Assembly: GCF_014647215.1 (NCBI RefSeq)
Contig: NZ_BMOT01000006.1
Span: 186,001 to 250,000, forward strand
DNA: 64,000 nucleotides
Direction of reading: 5' to 3'
Source: Shewanella aestuarii
GTDB lineage: Bacteria > Pseudomonadota > Gammaproteobacteria > Enterobacterales > Shewanellaceae
Shown: positions 29,041 through 37,924 of the stretch, piece after piece
Layout: the number at the start of each line of letters is the position of its first letter
Numbering within the stretch: the stretch's first letter is position 1
Translations under genes and position numbers: made by a program
Notes under the pieces: generated by a model
The model's database searches: none
What the model saw: only the letters and a program-made list of their open reading frames with translations
Told to the model about the DNA's origin: nothing

Positions 29041-29514
29041 TCAACCTATGCGCTTTTTAAGCATCTGGATTAACCCACCTAATAAAGGTACATGTTGGTA
29101 AAGCATCTGACCTGCATCGAAATAATCTCGATGAAAATAAATTTTGTCATTGAATTTAAGCAAGCTTGAACCATCAACGTGAATCACTTGGCCTTTATTT
29201 AATTTGGGATGTGAGTAGCTCATCACCCAATATAACGCAGCCTGGTGCTGACATTCACTCAGGACTATTTGATGAATATCAAATTCAATATGAGTAATAT
29301 TCTGATATAAATTGGCAAAGTAATTCGTTAATGCCGCCATTCCATTGACCTGATGTAAAGGGTCTTGAAAATGCACATCTGCACTATAGATTTCTGTTAA
29401 TCGTTGCAAATTGTCTTTATTCAGCTCTTGGTAAAGTTGCATAAATTGGCCAACAATTTCAGGCGTATTGTCATTAGGTAACGATAGTTCGGTTACATTT
29501 GACGTGTTTTGCAT
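29041..29514 (-). CDS. NTF2/SnoaL-like protein
   Basis: 157 residues with one SnoaL-like cone domain: FMQLYQELNKDNLQRLTEIYSADVHFQDPLHQVNGMAALTNYFANLY, and IHVDGSSLLKFNDKIYFHRDYFDAGQMLYQHVPLLGGLI. Such genes stand first in the stress-lipid operons of Vibrio, Shewanella and Pseudomonas. The molecular role is unknown. A symmetrical sequence 41 bp upstream (29555-29576) may be the operator for the whole operon. Confidence 0.88.
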   Translation of the reverse strand: MQNTSNVTELSLPNDNTPEIVGQFMQLYQELNKDNLQRLTEIYSADVHFQDPLHQVNGMAALTNYFANLYQNITHIEFDIHQIVLSECQHQAALYWVMSYSHPKLNKGQVIHVDGSSLLKFNDKIYFHRDYFDAGQMLYQHVPLLGGLIQMLKKRIG

Positions 29515-29554
29515 GCTCTGCTCTCTTGTATCGTTCGCATATTAACCATAAAAC

Positions 29555-29576
29555 GCATTGCAAGTAATTACAATGC
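29555..29576. promoter_or_regulatory. Inverted repeat upstream of the stress-lipid operon
   Basis: GCATTG-N10-CAATGC, 41-62 bp upstream of the NTF2-like start. The size suits a MerR-type or other dimeric regulator. Light-responsive MerR proteins (LitR/CarH) control similar clusters elsewhere, but no regulator gene is in this window, so the identity is open. Confidence 0.45.
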
Positions 29577-29671
29577 CTTATATGACAACAACATATATTA
29601 TCTTTAACCAGATGATATATGAGTTATTTCACTTACAAAAAATACGGTAATAAGCAGAAAATAGATCAAAA

Positions 29672-29701
29672 AAAAGCGCTTAATATTTTAAGCGCTTTTT
29701 T
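29672..29701 (-). terminator. Terminator of nnrS-nrfA
   Basis: Perfect stem AAAAGCGCTTAA/TTAAGCGCTTTT with loop TATT, and T on the minus strand, 35 bp past the nrfA stop. Confidence 0.85.
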
Positions 29702-29735
29702 ATCATGCAAAATCTTAGGTTAATTGGCTTATCTG

Positions 29736-31106
29736 TTAATTTTCATAACCATGACGGGTGACTGGATCCCAGTGTTTATTAACTTCATCCTTAATGAACA
29801 TGACTTTAGCAGCTTCTGCGGCACCTTTATCAAAACCAATAACAGTATGGGCTTTTTCTTTACTGCTGATATCAGGATAATCAACTTTTTCAACATCTAG
29901 CTGCTTTAAAACCATAGCGAGCAAAGTCCGTGACAAGGTGACTTGTTCAATCGCTTTGTCCAATAATGCATTACCTTCTTCTGGATTATGAGCGTATAAA
30001 CCATGGGAAGCCATGGCAAAATCCCAGCGCCATTGACCATGGCGTATGCCCATTATGGAGTCATTCATTAGCGGCCATGTTGCTCCAGCATCCCAAGCCG
30101 CCTTCGCCTCAAAGTGTGCTTTCACCAATAAGTCTTCCACTTGGCGGGCTTTAGCATTAATTTGCTGCTTGTTTTTAGCTAATGTTTTGGTAATCGTCTG
30201 CTGACTAGAGTGACAAGCCTTACATGTACTATCAAAGTGCGCTAGCGCATTGCCAACTTTATGATCAGTAAACTCATTGCCTTTATCATCGGTTGCTGGC
30301 GGCATATGACAGGTTATACAGGTGACTCCTGTTTCAGCGTGTTTACTGCGGCTCCAATGCTCAAATTCCGGATGGCGCGCCTTTAACATCGGCGTTTTTG
30401 AAATAGGATGGATCCATTCATAAAAACGACGAGTGTCATAATACTTTTCAATATCATCGGCGGTACTGCCAAAAATCCATGGGATATTCACTTTATCACT
30501 GCGCTCAGGCTGAAAGTAATACGTCACATGGCATTGACCGCAGACTTGGGCACCTTTCATACTGGTATTTTGTTTATCAAAAGGCAGTTTTATTTTGGCC
30601 ATTGCGTCCTGTGCATGGGGGCGAGGTAACGCCAATTTTGCGCTGCCGTCTTCATGGCAATCGCTGCAATACACCACAGATTTAATTTCAGTGCCTAAAT
30701 TAGCAAAGTTGGCACCAGAAAATCCCTCTATGCCCATTTCGTTGATTAATCTTGGTGCATCAGGTGTTTTACAGGTCCAGCAACTGGCTGAAAGTCCTTT
30801 TTTGCCGGCGTCTACCGACACTCCTGTACGTAAGATATGAGTTACATCCGCTACGGCAAACTGATGCCCTCGAGGACTATTATACTCTTTAGCAAAAGAT
30901 GAACCCGCCCATAAAATGATGTTAGCAGGGTATGCAGCCAACATGTCTTCTTTATCATTTTGCTCTGATGTGGCTAACCAAGTTTGATATTGGTTAGGGT
31001 ATTTAGCCTGATTAGTGTCATCGACATTGGCCATCGCGGGCAAAGTAGATAGCGCCCCTAAGCCAGCAAAGATTGACACTAATATTGGGTGTTTACTTAA
31101 TAACAT
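29736..31106 (-). CDS. nrfA: Ammonia-forming cytochrome c nitrite reductase
   Basis: 456 residues with a signal peptide ending near AMA-NVDD. Five c-haem motifs: CWTCK at 109-113 (the special lysine-ligated active-site haem), CSDCH (147), CGQCH (189), CITCH (263) and CKACH (295). This arrangement is diagnostic of periplasmic NrfA, which reduces nitrite to ammonium with six electrons. Length matches the family. It is the second gene after nnrS (18 bp gap), so nitrite reduction and NO response are linked. No nrfBCD genes are nearby; Shewanella NrfA usually receives electrons from CymA. Confidence 0.97.
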   Translation of the reverse strand: MLLSKHPILVSIFAGLGALSTLPAMANVDDTNQAKYPNQYQTWLATSEQNDKEDMLAAYPANIILWAGSSFAKEYNSPRGHQFAVADVTHILRTGVSVDAGKKGLSASCWTCKTPDAPRLINEMGIEGFSGANFANLGTEIKSVVYCSDCHEDGSAKLALPRPHAQDAMAKIKLPFDKQNTSMKGAQVCGQCHVTYYFQPERSDKVNIPWIFGSTADDIEKYYDTRRFYEWIHPISKTPMLKARHPEFEHWSRSKHAETGVTCITCHMPPATDDKGNEFTDHKVGNALAHFDSTCKACHSSQQTITKTLAKNKQQINAKARQVEDLLVKAHFEAKAAWDAGATWPLMNDSIMGIRHGQWRWDFAMASHGLYAHNPEEGNALLDKAIEQVTLSRTLLAMVLKQLDVEKVDYPDISSKEKAHTVIGFDKGAAEAAKVMFIKDEVNKHWDPVTRHGYEN

Positions 31107-31124
31107 AACTCACTCTTTTAAAAT

Positions 31125-32336
31125 TTACCCAGGACGACCATCTATTCTAGGTTGCGTTAAAATAGGGGCGTAGTACCACACAAACATACCGAAGCTAAAA
31201 AACCAGCACGCCCCAGCCAACCATAACCAAGTGGAGGTATATTGCGGCGCGATTAAAGGCATAATCGCGCGTAATATTGCCGCTAACGGCAAGCAAGCAA
31301 AGGCTAATACCATGTTCGGGCCTTGGTAAATGTTACGACTTGTATGACCTAGTGATACCCGCGATATCATCGATAAACATAAGGATGCGATGCCACCAAC
31401 AGCAAATAAATGCAGTAAAGTACGATATGCAAACTCATTGTTGATATTCCAGGCCATCGCAAGCAAGGTTACTGGTAAAGCCCAGTATGAAACATGTAAA
31501 GACCACAGCATGGGTTGTTTAAATGTTTTGTGTCCTTTCCAACGTAATACTCTAATCAGTTGCAATAGTCCGGCACTAAACAAAATACCTTGTTCAATTT
31601 CTCGGGGAAAAATATGAAATACTGACTGAACAAACAAAATACCCATAACGAATATTAACGTTAATTCAAGTGCTTGTATGGGATCTGGCTTTGAATGTTG
31701 TAACTTCATCGCAGTAAAAAAGGGAATAACTCGGCCACCAACTATGGTAATCACCATTGCTAACCACCAAATCATACCTTGCCATAGCTGAGTCGATAGC
31801 GAAAAATTTCGTTCATATAGGGCGTAATAACTGACTAAGTTAACCACTAACGCCAACATAATCATTATTGGAAAACCAATATTTCGCCACTGTTTTACTT
31901 TATAAATACAGCGCCATAGGGTTGCTGCTGTGATACCTAAAAATAAGGTATCAAATAATGCAGGTAACCAAATAGGAATATCAAAAGGCATTAATAACAG
32001 CAAACGAGCGGCTAACCAGCAGCTGAATGTTACGGCTAACAACCGCCCTTTCATTGTCGGTTGGTTGGTCCAAGTTTGCGCTGCGGTGAGTAAAAAACCG
32101 CTTACAATTGCCAATGCAAAACCAAATAACATTTCATGGGGATGCCACCATAACGGCAATACATTAGCCCAAAATTCACCATTAAATAGACTGTACTGCG
32201 GCGTAAACCAGCCCATCAACCAAAGTGGAATATATAAGGCTGCAACCACAGCTCCGCCCAAAAAGAACGGCCTAAAACCTAAACGCCATATAGCGGGTGT
32301 TTGTTCAATCTCACGGGGGTCATCAATGTTTAACAT
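31125..32336 (-). CDS. nnrS: NnrS family membrane haem-copper protein
   Basis: 403 residues, about 12 hydrophobic segments. NnrS signatures: AIWRLGFRPFFLGGAV at the start, PLWWHPHEMLFGFALAIVSGFLLTAAQTWT, GGRVIPFFTAMKL and LHLFAVGGIASLCLSMISRVSLGHTSR. NnrS proteins bind haem and copper in the membrane and help cells cope with nitric oxide. It precedes nrfA in an operon. Confidence 0.95.
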   Translation of the reverse strand: MLNIDDPREIEQTPAIWRLGFRPFFLGGAVVAALYIPLWLMGWFTPQYSLFNGEFWANVLPLWWHPHEMLFGFALAIVSGFLLTAAQTWTNQPTMKGRLLAVTFSCWLAARLLLLMPFDIPIWLPALFDTLFLGITAATLWRCIYKVKQWRNIGFPIMIMLALVVNLVSYYALYERNFSLSTQLWQGMIWWLAMVITIVGGRVIPFFTAMKLQHSKPDPIQALELTLIFVMGILFVQSVFHIFPREIEQGILFSAGLLQLIRVLRWKGHKTFKQPMLWSLHVSYWALPVTLLAMAWNINNEFAYRTLLHLFAVGGIASLCLSMISRVSLGHTSRNIYQGPNMVLAFACLPLAAILRAIMPLIAPQYTSTWLWLAGACWFFSFGMFVWYYAPILTQPRIDGRPG

Positions 32337-32757
32337 TTACCATCGCCTTAAACATGTATAAAAAATAAATCTTTAATGTAGTTTAAGCCCATCAAGACTT
32401 TTGTTCAATAGTTATAGCGCTGTGTGATCAGCAATTACATAAAAACTGTGATCTACACATTGTCTTGCACTTTTAGGATGTTGCCAGAAAATAGCATGTG
32501 AAAAGGTTAGTACTGCTTATCTTAACCTCAACTCAGGTTAAGATATGAATAAATGACGTTTAAAACATTAATATTCAATAGCTTAAATATAAAATGGACA
32601 TTATCCACATAGTAAGGGGGATTTACGCGTCAATAGTGGGTCTGTTGCTAGTCAATTAAACACAGTTTGCACTGCAAAGAGCGGTTTGATATCAATTTAT
32701 TATCCCTAACTGAGGTTATATTCACCTCTTATAAAGGCGATAAACCCCTTGATAAAA
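32337..32757. other. 421-bp gene-free region upstream of nnrS
   Basis: Contains the nnrS-nrfA upstream region (about 180 bp) and the second copy of the 195-bp repeat (32523-32718). I found no convincing Fnr, CRP or NsrR box. Confidence 0.5.
32523..32718. repeat. 195-bp dispersed structured repeat, copy 2
   Basis: Full-length homologue of 21965-22160. Begins TAACCTCAACTCAGGTTAA and ends TGAGGTTA, giving 8-bp terminal inverted repeats TAACCTCA. The inner hairpin reads CAATAG/CTGTTG, so pairing is kept through a G-T wobble relative to copy 1. Confidence 0.7.
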
Positions 32758-34227
32758 CTACCCGCGCTTTAATGCCCCTAACACTTCAATTGCCCGCTTC
32801 CTAGCAAAGCTATGCTCAACGATGGGCGCGGGATAGTCAGCTTGCAGCTTAGCGCGTTCAGAAAATAAATCGGCCATCAAATTGCCCTGCTGTGCTTTAA
32901 GGTGTGGCTCGTGTATGTGTTTCAAACTCCAACCAGCCACTTCGGGCACAAACTGTTTTATAAAGCTTGCGTCGGGGTCGAATTTACTGCTTTGGGTCAT
33001 AGGATTAAACACCCTAAAGTAAGGCTGGGCATCACACCCTGTGCCCGCTGACCATTGCCAGCCACCGTTGTTAGCCGCTAAATCGCCATCAATCAGTTGC
33101 TGTCTAAAATATTGCTCACCCCAGCGCCAATCTATCAGTAAATGTTTGGTTAAAAAACTCGCCACTACCATACGTAATCGATTATGCATCCAACCAGTTT
33201 GATTGAGCTGTCGCATTGCGGCGTCAACAATTGGATAGCCAGTCAGTCCCTGACACCAGGCTTGAAACTCATCATTGTCATTGCGCCATTGAATATACTG
33301 ACCCAGCTCATTAAAGCTTTGAGATCTGGATAATTTGGGAAACGCCACCAGCAGATGACGGTAAAACTCTCGCCAAATTAGTTCGTTTAACCATGTTTTA
33401 GCCGGACTTGCCTCATTCACTAGCGCATCTGGATAGTGAAATAGAATGGCGGCAACACACTGACGCGCGCTTAATACACCAATAGCAAGATAAGGTGACA
33501 GCTTGCTGGTTCCTGCAATCGCAGGAAAGTCACGATATTGTTGATAATCAGTAATATCACTCTCAATAAACTGTTTCAGCAGCTTTCTGGCACAATCCTC
33601 GCCAGCCGCCCACTGCTCACTGCTCACGCGATGGGGATAAAACTCATCACATTTAAATTGGCATAGCACAGGCAAAGGTATCGGTTGCCTAAACGTAGCA
33701 ATACCTAACGGCATAATAGATTGACTTGCCGCTATTTTTTTCCAGGCTTTTGAAAACGGCGTGAACACTTTATACATCTGCCCGGATAAATTATTAACGC
33801 TGCCAGCGGCTAACACGCAATCTTGCTCGATTAACCTTAGTGGTAAACCAGCACTGATAAGCTTTTGGTCGCGTTGCCGCTCATTGAACTCTGGCTCATT
33901 AGCAGCAAATATTTGGCCTATATGATGCTCAGCACAATACGCTTGCAGCCAAGGTAAAATATCACCAAAGCAGCTTAAATTAACCACGGTTAACTCAATA
34001 CCAATGGCCGCTAAACTTTGATTTAATAGTCCAACATGCCTTTCGATAAAATCAATTTGAATAGCCGCAACGTCGTGTTGAGTCCATTGTTTAGGCGTAA
34101 CAAAATAAATCGCTGTCACATTTGCATTATGCTCCAGCGCGTAATCACAGGCTTGGGTTAACGCCGGATGATCATGAATACGTAAATCTTGTCGAAACCA
34201 CACGACACTATTGTTAGCTAATTGCAT
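32758..34227 (-). CDS. phrB: Deoxyribodipyrimidine photo-lyase
   Basis: 489 residues. The N-terminal antenna domain starts VVWFRQDLRIHDHPAL. The FAD-binding domain contains GTSKLSPYLAIGVLSARQCV, WLNELIWREFYRHLL, GYPIVDAAMRQLNQTGWMHNRLRM and the C-terminal signature GWQWSAGTGCDAQPYFRVFNP. It repairs UV-induced cyclobutane pyrimidine dimers using blue light. It lies 35 bp downstream of the DUF523/DUF1722 gene, the same pairing as ybgA-phr in E. coli. Confidence 0.96.
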   Translation of the reverse strand: MQLANNSVVWFRQDLRIHDHPALTQACDYALEHNANVTAIYFVTPKQWTQHDVAAIQIDFIERHVGLLNQSLAAIGIELTVVNLSCFGDILPWLQAYCAEHHIGQIFAANEPEFNERQRDQKLISAGLPLRLIEQDCVLAAGSVNNLSGQMYKVFTPFSKAWKKIAASQSIMPLGIATFRQPIPLPVLCQFKCDEFYPHRVSSEQWAAGEDCARKLLKQFIESDITDYQQYRDFPAIAGTSKLSPYLAIGVLSARQCVAAILFHYPDALVNEASPAKTWLNELIWREFYRHLLVAFPKLSRSQSFNELGQYIQWRNDNDEFQAWCQGLTGYPIVDAAMRQLNQTGWMHNRLRMVVASFLTKHLLIDWRWGEQYFRQQLIDGDLAANNGGWQWSAGTGCDAQPYFRVFNPMTQSSKFDPDASFIKQFVPEVAGWSLKHIHEPHLKAQQGNLMADLFSERAKLQADYPAPIVEHSFARKRAIEVLGALKRG

Positions 34228-34262
34228 GCTGTGTTTTTTACCTTGTGATCCATCAATAGGCC

Positions 34263-35225
34263 CTAGTAGGCATAACGTAATTTAAGTGTTTCCGGATGTG
34301 GATTTAAGTACACTTGGTCTGCAATGTAAGGCACTTCAAACTCATTAAGGTAATGATTAATTAGCGTAATTGGCACTAGCAAAGGAAAAAGCCCTTGACG
34401 ATATTTCATAATCGACTCGGCTAACTCTTCTTTTTGACGGGCACTCAAGTGTTTCTTAAAATAGCCCTGAATATGCTGCAAGGTACTGGTATGGTTTTTA
34501 CGGGTCGCTTTGACTTTCAATGCACTCATAAAACCTTCAAAGTAACTGTCCGCTGTTGCAGCTAAGTCTTGAATATCCGCCAACAACGGCCCCAGTTCAC
34601 GATACCATTTAGGGCTATGGGCCATTAACAAATACTTATAGCGAGAATGAAATTGGATCAGCTTGTGCTTGGTAAGGCCTGATGCGAGCATTTTTCGCCA
34701 ATCGTCATAGGCATACACACGGGTAAAGAAGTTTTCACGGATCACCATATCATTTAGGCGACCTTCTTCCTCTACGGGCAAGTGAGGGTAAGCATCCATT
34801 AACGCTTTTGCAAAAACACCAACACCCGTTTTAGTGCTGTTATTGGTGCCAATTTTATATTCTAAAACACGCTCCATACCGCAAGTCGGTGACTTTGCGC
34901 AAAGCACATACCCACCAAGGTAACCAAGTTCAGTAACCTTCTGTTGGCTAAACTGAGACAATTTTTCTGTTACATCCAAGGTGCCATCCGCACTTTGAAT
35001 TAACAGTACATCACCATCTCGGATCTGGCGGATACTTTTTCTCGGCGCGCCCATACCTATGGCCATTTCGGGGCAAATGCTGGTGTATTCAAAAAATGAT
35101 TCAATTTCTGTGGCACAGTAGTAAGAATTCTTATGACCACCATCAAATCGAACCTCACTTCCAAGTAAACAACTGCTAATACCGATTTGAATTTTTTGTG
35201 GTACAAATGCTTGAGGTTCATTCAT
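34263..35225 (-). CDS. DUF523 and DUF1722 domain protein (YbgA-like fusion)
   Basis: 320 residues. N-terminal DUF523 (about 10-155): ISSCLLGSEVRFDGGHKNS, CPEMAIGMGAPRKSIRQI and CAKSPTCGMERV, with conserved cysteines. C-terminal DUF1722 (about 190-310): KLIQFHSRYKYLLMAHSPKWYRELG and QGYFKKHLSARQKEELAESI. E. coli YbgA is the DUF1722 part alone and also sits beside phr. The biochemical function is unknown; the cysteines could bind a metal or cluster. Confidence 0.92.
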   Translation of the reverse strand: MNEPQAFVPQKIQIGISSCLLGSEVRFDGGHKNSYYCATEIESFFEYTSICPEMAIGMGAPRKSIRQIRDGDVLLIQSADGTLDVTEKLSQFSQQKVTELGYLGGYVLCAKSPTCGMERVLEYKIGTNNSTKTGVGVFAKALMDAYPHLPVEEEGRLNDMVIRENFFTRVYAYDDWRKMLASGLTKHKLIQFHSRYKYLLMAHSPKWYRELGPLLADIQDLAATADSYFEGFMSALKVKATRKNHTSTLQHIQGYFKKHLSARQKEELAESIMKYRQGLFPLLVPITLINHYLNEFEVPYIADQVYLNPHPETLKLRYAY

Positions 35226-35317
35226 AAAAGCGCACTCCTGTGGCGGGTAAATTTTTTCATCAGTCTGCTCATATAACCTACTATACGAGAATCCTTTAAA
35301 ACTAGTTCATTTGAAAC

Positions 35318-35346
35318 AAAAAAACAGAACCTAAGTTCTGTTTTTT
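35318..35346 (-). terminator. Terminator of the DUF368 gene
   Basis: Perfect stem AAAAAACAGAAC/GTTCTGTTTTTT with loop CTAA, about 20 bp past the stop. Confidence 0.85.
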
Positions 35347-35365
35347 TGATTAATCATGTTGAAAG

Positions 35366-36289
35366 TTACTTTTGGGGTTGTCTATGGCCAAAGTGTTCTA
35401 ACGACCACACCAATCCAATACCTAAAAATGCACAGGCTATAGCGGCAACAAGTTGGTGTGAGTCACCTGTGATGGTTTGAAAATCAAACGGGCTTAAGTT
35501 TTTCTCTAACAAAGGCACTTGTTGACCACTAGAGTTTTCACGCCAACTAACCACTTGTTTCCATGGCCAAATTTTACCTAACGTACCTAGCATCAAACCA
35601 ATCAAAAACATTAACGTTGCATCGTGAAACTTACGCAATAAGGCCGACAATAAATGACTAAAACTCAGTAAACCCAATACACAGCCCGTTGCAAAACAAG
35701 CCAATAAAGCGATATCAAAACCTTTAACCGCCCCTAAAACCGCAGGATACAACCCCATCAACAGCAAAATAAAACTGCCTGAGATACCTGGTAAAATCAT
35801 CGCGCAGATTGCAATTGAGCCAGCAAAGAAAAAGGTCAAATAGTTCGCTTCAATAGCGATAGGGTTTAACACAGTAATGCCCCAAGCAAATAATACACCT
35901 AGCGCAAATAACACCACCCGAGCCACAGTGAACTGACTGACCTGTTTAAGCATATGGATGACAGAATATAAAATCAGCCCAAAAAAGAATGACCACACAG
36001 GAATAGGATGAGTCACAATTAACCATGAGATTAATTTAGCAAAGGCAAAAATACTGGTTAAAATACCGCCAAACACACACACAAGGAAAGGACCGTTAAT
36101 GTGTAAAAAAGCGGCTTTAACACCTTGCTGACGCACAATACCAAATAAACTCGGGTTAATCTTACGGATCCCATCTAATAAAGGGTCTAATAGTCCTGTG
36201 ATAAAAGCAATGGTTCCGCCTGATACACCGGGAACAACATCAGCGGCTCCCATGGCCATACCTTTTAAATACGTTATAAATAACTTCAA
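35366..36289 (-). CDS. DUF368 family membrane protein
   Basis: 307 residues with about eight membrane segments. DUF368 motifs: GMAMGAADVVPGVSGGTIAFITGLLDPLL at the start and MILPGISGSFILLLMGLYPAVL in the middle. Proteins of this family have recently been linked to undecaprenyl-phosphate translocation (the PopT group), so recycling of the lipid carrier is a reasonable hypothesis. It stands alone, divergent from the DUF4442 gene. Confidence 0.92.
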   Translation of the reverse strand: MKLFITYLKGMAMGAADVVPGVSGGTIAFITGLLDPLLDGIRKINPSLFGIVRQQGVKAAFLHINGPFLVCVFGGILTSIFAFAKLISWLIVTHPIPVWSFFFGLILYSVIHMLKQVSQFTVARVVLFALGVLFAWGITVLNPIAIEANYLTFFFAGSIAICAMILPGISGSFILLLMGLYPAVLGAVKGFDIALLACFATGCVLGLLSFSHLLSALLRKFHDATLMFLIGLMLGTLGKIWPWKQVVSWRENSSGQQVPLLEKNLSPFDFQTITGDSHQLVAAIACAFLGIGLVWSLEHFGHRQPQK

Positions 36290-36427
36290 AATTAACCCTA
36301 ATCAGTAATTTGCACACGATAATCTAGCTGGCGATTATACCCACTTGCTGATAGGCAAACCACTGGCAGAGTGGTAACAATAATGCTAATCTCATCCGAC
36401 CAGACAAATAATCACCAGTTATGGATT

Positions 36428-36904
36428 ATGAATAACAACAAACCTAATAAAGTCATGGCGTTATACCACAAGGTTACTCGCTACCCTTTCGGCGATAAAA
36501 TTTTCTCTAAAATGGTATCCCGTATGGCGCCATATTTCGGCACAATTCACCCTCACATCACTTCACTGAAAGAAAATCGCTGTGAATGCTTAATTAAAAA
36601 GCGCAAGATTGTTCAAAACCATATTGGCACAGTGCATGTTATTGCCATTTGTAACGGTCTTGAAATGGCGATGGGCACTATGGCTGAAGCTTCTATTCCT
36701 AAGCATCTTCGCTGGATCCCTAAAGGTATGTCAGTAGACTATACCGCTAAAGCTGCTAGCGATATTTTGTGTGTCGCAGAGGTAAAACCAGAAGAATGGC
36801 AAGTCGGTGATATGTTAGTCGACGTAAAAGCCTATGACACTAATGGTGTTGTGGTGGTTCAAGGCCATATCAAACTATGGATTTCTGAAAAACCACAAAA
36901 ATAA
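36428..36904 (+). CDS. DUF4442 hotdog-fold thioesterase-like protein
   Basis: About 158 residues from the ATG at 36428 (MNNNKPNKVMALYHKV). The frame is open further upstream, but homologues of this size start here. The segment GTVHVIAICNGLEMAMGTMAEASIP contains the hotdog-fold helix, and WIPKGMSVDYTAKAASDI the following strands, as in DUF4442/PaaI-like proteins. The substrate, if any, is unknown. It lies 29 bp upstream of the prohibitin-like gene. Confidence 0.82.
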   Translation: MNNNKPNKVMALYHKVTRYPFGDKIFSKMVSRMAPYFGTIHPHITSLKENRCECLIKKRKIVQNHIGTVHVIAICNGLEMAMGTMAEASIPKHLRWIPKGMSVDYTAKAASDILCVAEVKPEEWQVGDMLVDVKAYDTNGVVVVQGHIKLWISEKPQK

Positions 36905-36933
36905 ATTTTGTTCAATTATGCTAGGGAAGCACA

Positions 36934-37818
36934 ATGTTAAAAAATGGTCTAACAACAGGCGACAATCATTTAAGTAAAATCATTCCAGGGGTCATCTTTA
37001 TCAGTTTGCTGACGGGTCTTTATGGCAGTTGGTATACGGTTGATCAAGGTGAGCGAGGTGTTTTACTGCGCAATGGTAAAATTATCGATACGGCTGAACC
37101 TGGCTTAGGTTTTAAAATTCCGTTAATCGATACGGTCGTAAAAATTTCGACTCAAACTCATACCGCCAGCTATCAAGCTCTGCAAGCTTATAGTCGCGAT
37201 CAACAGCCTGCCACGCTTCGAGCGTCCGTCACATTTAGTGTGCCACCAGACAGGGTTGAAGAAGTTTATGCAAACTTCAAGGGCATTGATTCTATGGTGT
37301 CACGATTGTTAGACCGCCAGGTGCCGACTCAGGTTGAGAATATCTTCGGTAAATACACTGCCATTTCTGCGGTGCAAGAAAGGGTTAAGTTTGGTATTGA
37401 TGTCACAGATGCCATTACAAAATCGATAAAAGGGCCGGTGACGATTAGCTCAGTGCAAATCGAAAACATTGATTTTAGTAATGCCTATGAAAAATCAGTA
37501 GAAGACAGAATGCGCGCCGAAGTTGAAGTGCAAACCCAGTTACAAAATCTTGAAAAAGAACGCGTCAGTGCGCAAATTGCTGTGACTCAGGCACAAGCTG
37601 AGGCTGACTCACAATTGGCTAGGGCGATTGCTGAAGCTGAAAGTATTCGAATTAAAGGCGATGCTGAAGCGTCGGCAATTAAAATCCGTGCAGAAGCCTT
37701 AGCCCAAAATCAGAATTTAGTTGAACTGACGAAAGCCGAACGCTGGGATGGAAAGTTGCCAACCACCATGTTGCCAACAGGGACAATTCCATTTTTAGAA
37801 GTGCAAAAAAATAAGTAG
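36934..37818 (+). CDS. Prohibitin/SPFH (band 7) family protein
   Basis: 294 residues. One N-terminal membrane helix (about 16-30), then the SPFH domain: YTVDQGERGVLLRNGKIIDTAEPGLGFKIPLIDTVVKI. A long Ala/Glu-rich coiled coil follows (EVEVQTQLQNLEKERVSAQIAVTQAQAEADSQLARAIAEAESIRIKGDAEA). Such proteins form large membrane scaffolds. It ends before a strong hairpin. It probably faces the periplasm or cytoplasm as an oligomeric ring; the partner is unknown. Confidence 0.92.
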   Translation: MLKNGLTTGDNHLSKIIPGVIFISLLTGLYGSWYTVDQGERGVLLRNGKIIDTAEPGLGFKIPLIDTVVKISTQTHTASYQALQAYSRDQQPATLRASVTFSVPPDRVEEVYANFKGIDSMVSRLLDRQVPTQVENIFGKYTAISAVQERVKFGIDVTDAITKSIKGPVTISSVQIENIDFSNAYEKSVEDRMRAEVEVQTQLQNLEKERVSAQIAVTQAQAEADSQLARAIAEAESIRIKGDAEASAIKIRAEALAQNQNLVELTKAERWDGKLPTTMLPTGTIPFLEVQKNK

Positions 37819-37854
37819 CAAATCGCGTATTTGGTTACCAATAACCATAGTCAA

Positions 37855-37902
37855 AAGATTTACTTTGCCTTTCAAAGCAATTTTTTAGGCAAAGTAAATC
37901 TT
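37855..37902. terminator. Perfect 16-bp hairpin after the prohibitin-like gene
   Basis: AAGATTTACTTTGCCT (37855-37870) and AGGCAAAGTAAATCTT (37887-37902) form a perfect stem with a 16-base loop, about 35 bp past the stop. There is little T-run on the plus strand, so it may stabilise or end transcription imperfectly. Confidence 0.5.
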
Positions 37903-37924
37903 ATTGATGACGTGATTAACATCA

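Noticed and set aside
32400..32470. CRP- or Fnr-like site upstream of nnrS (TGTGATCTACACA)
   Set aside because: Half-sites are too close together for CRP and there is no TTGAT-N4-ATCAA match for Fnr.
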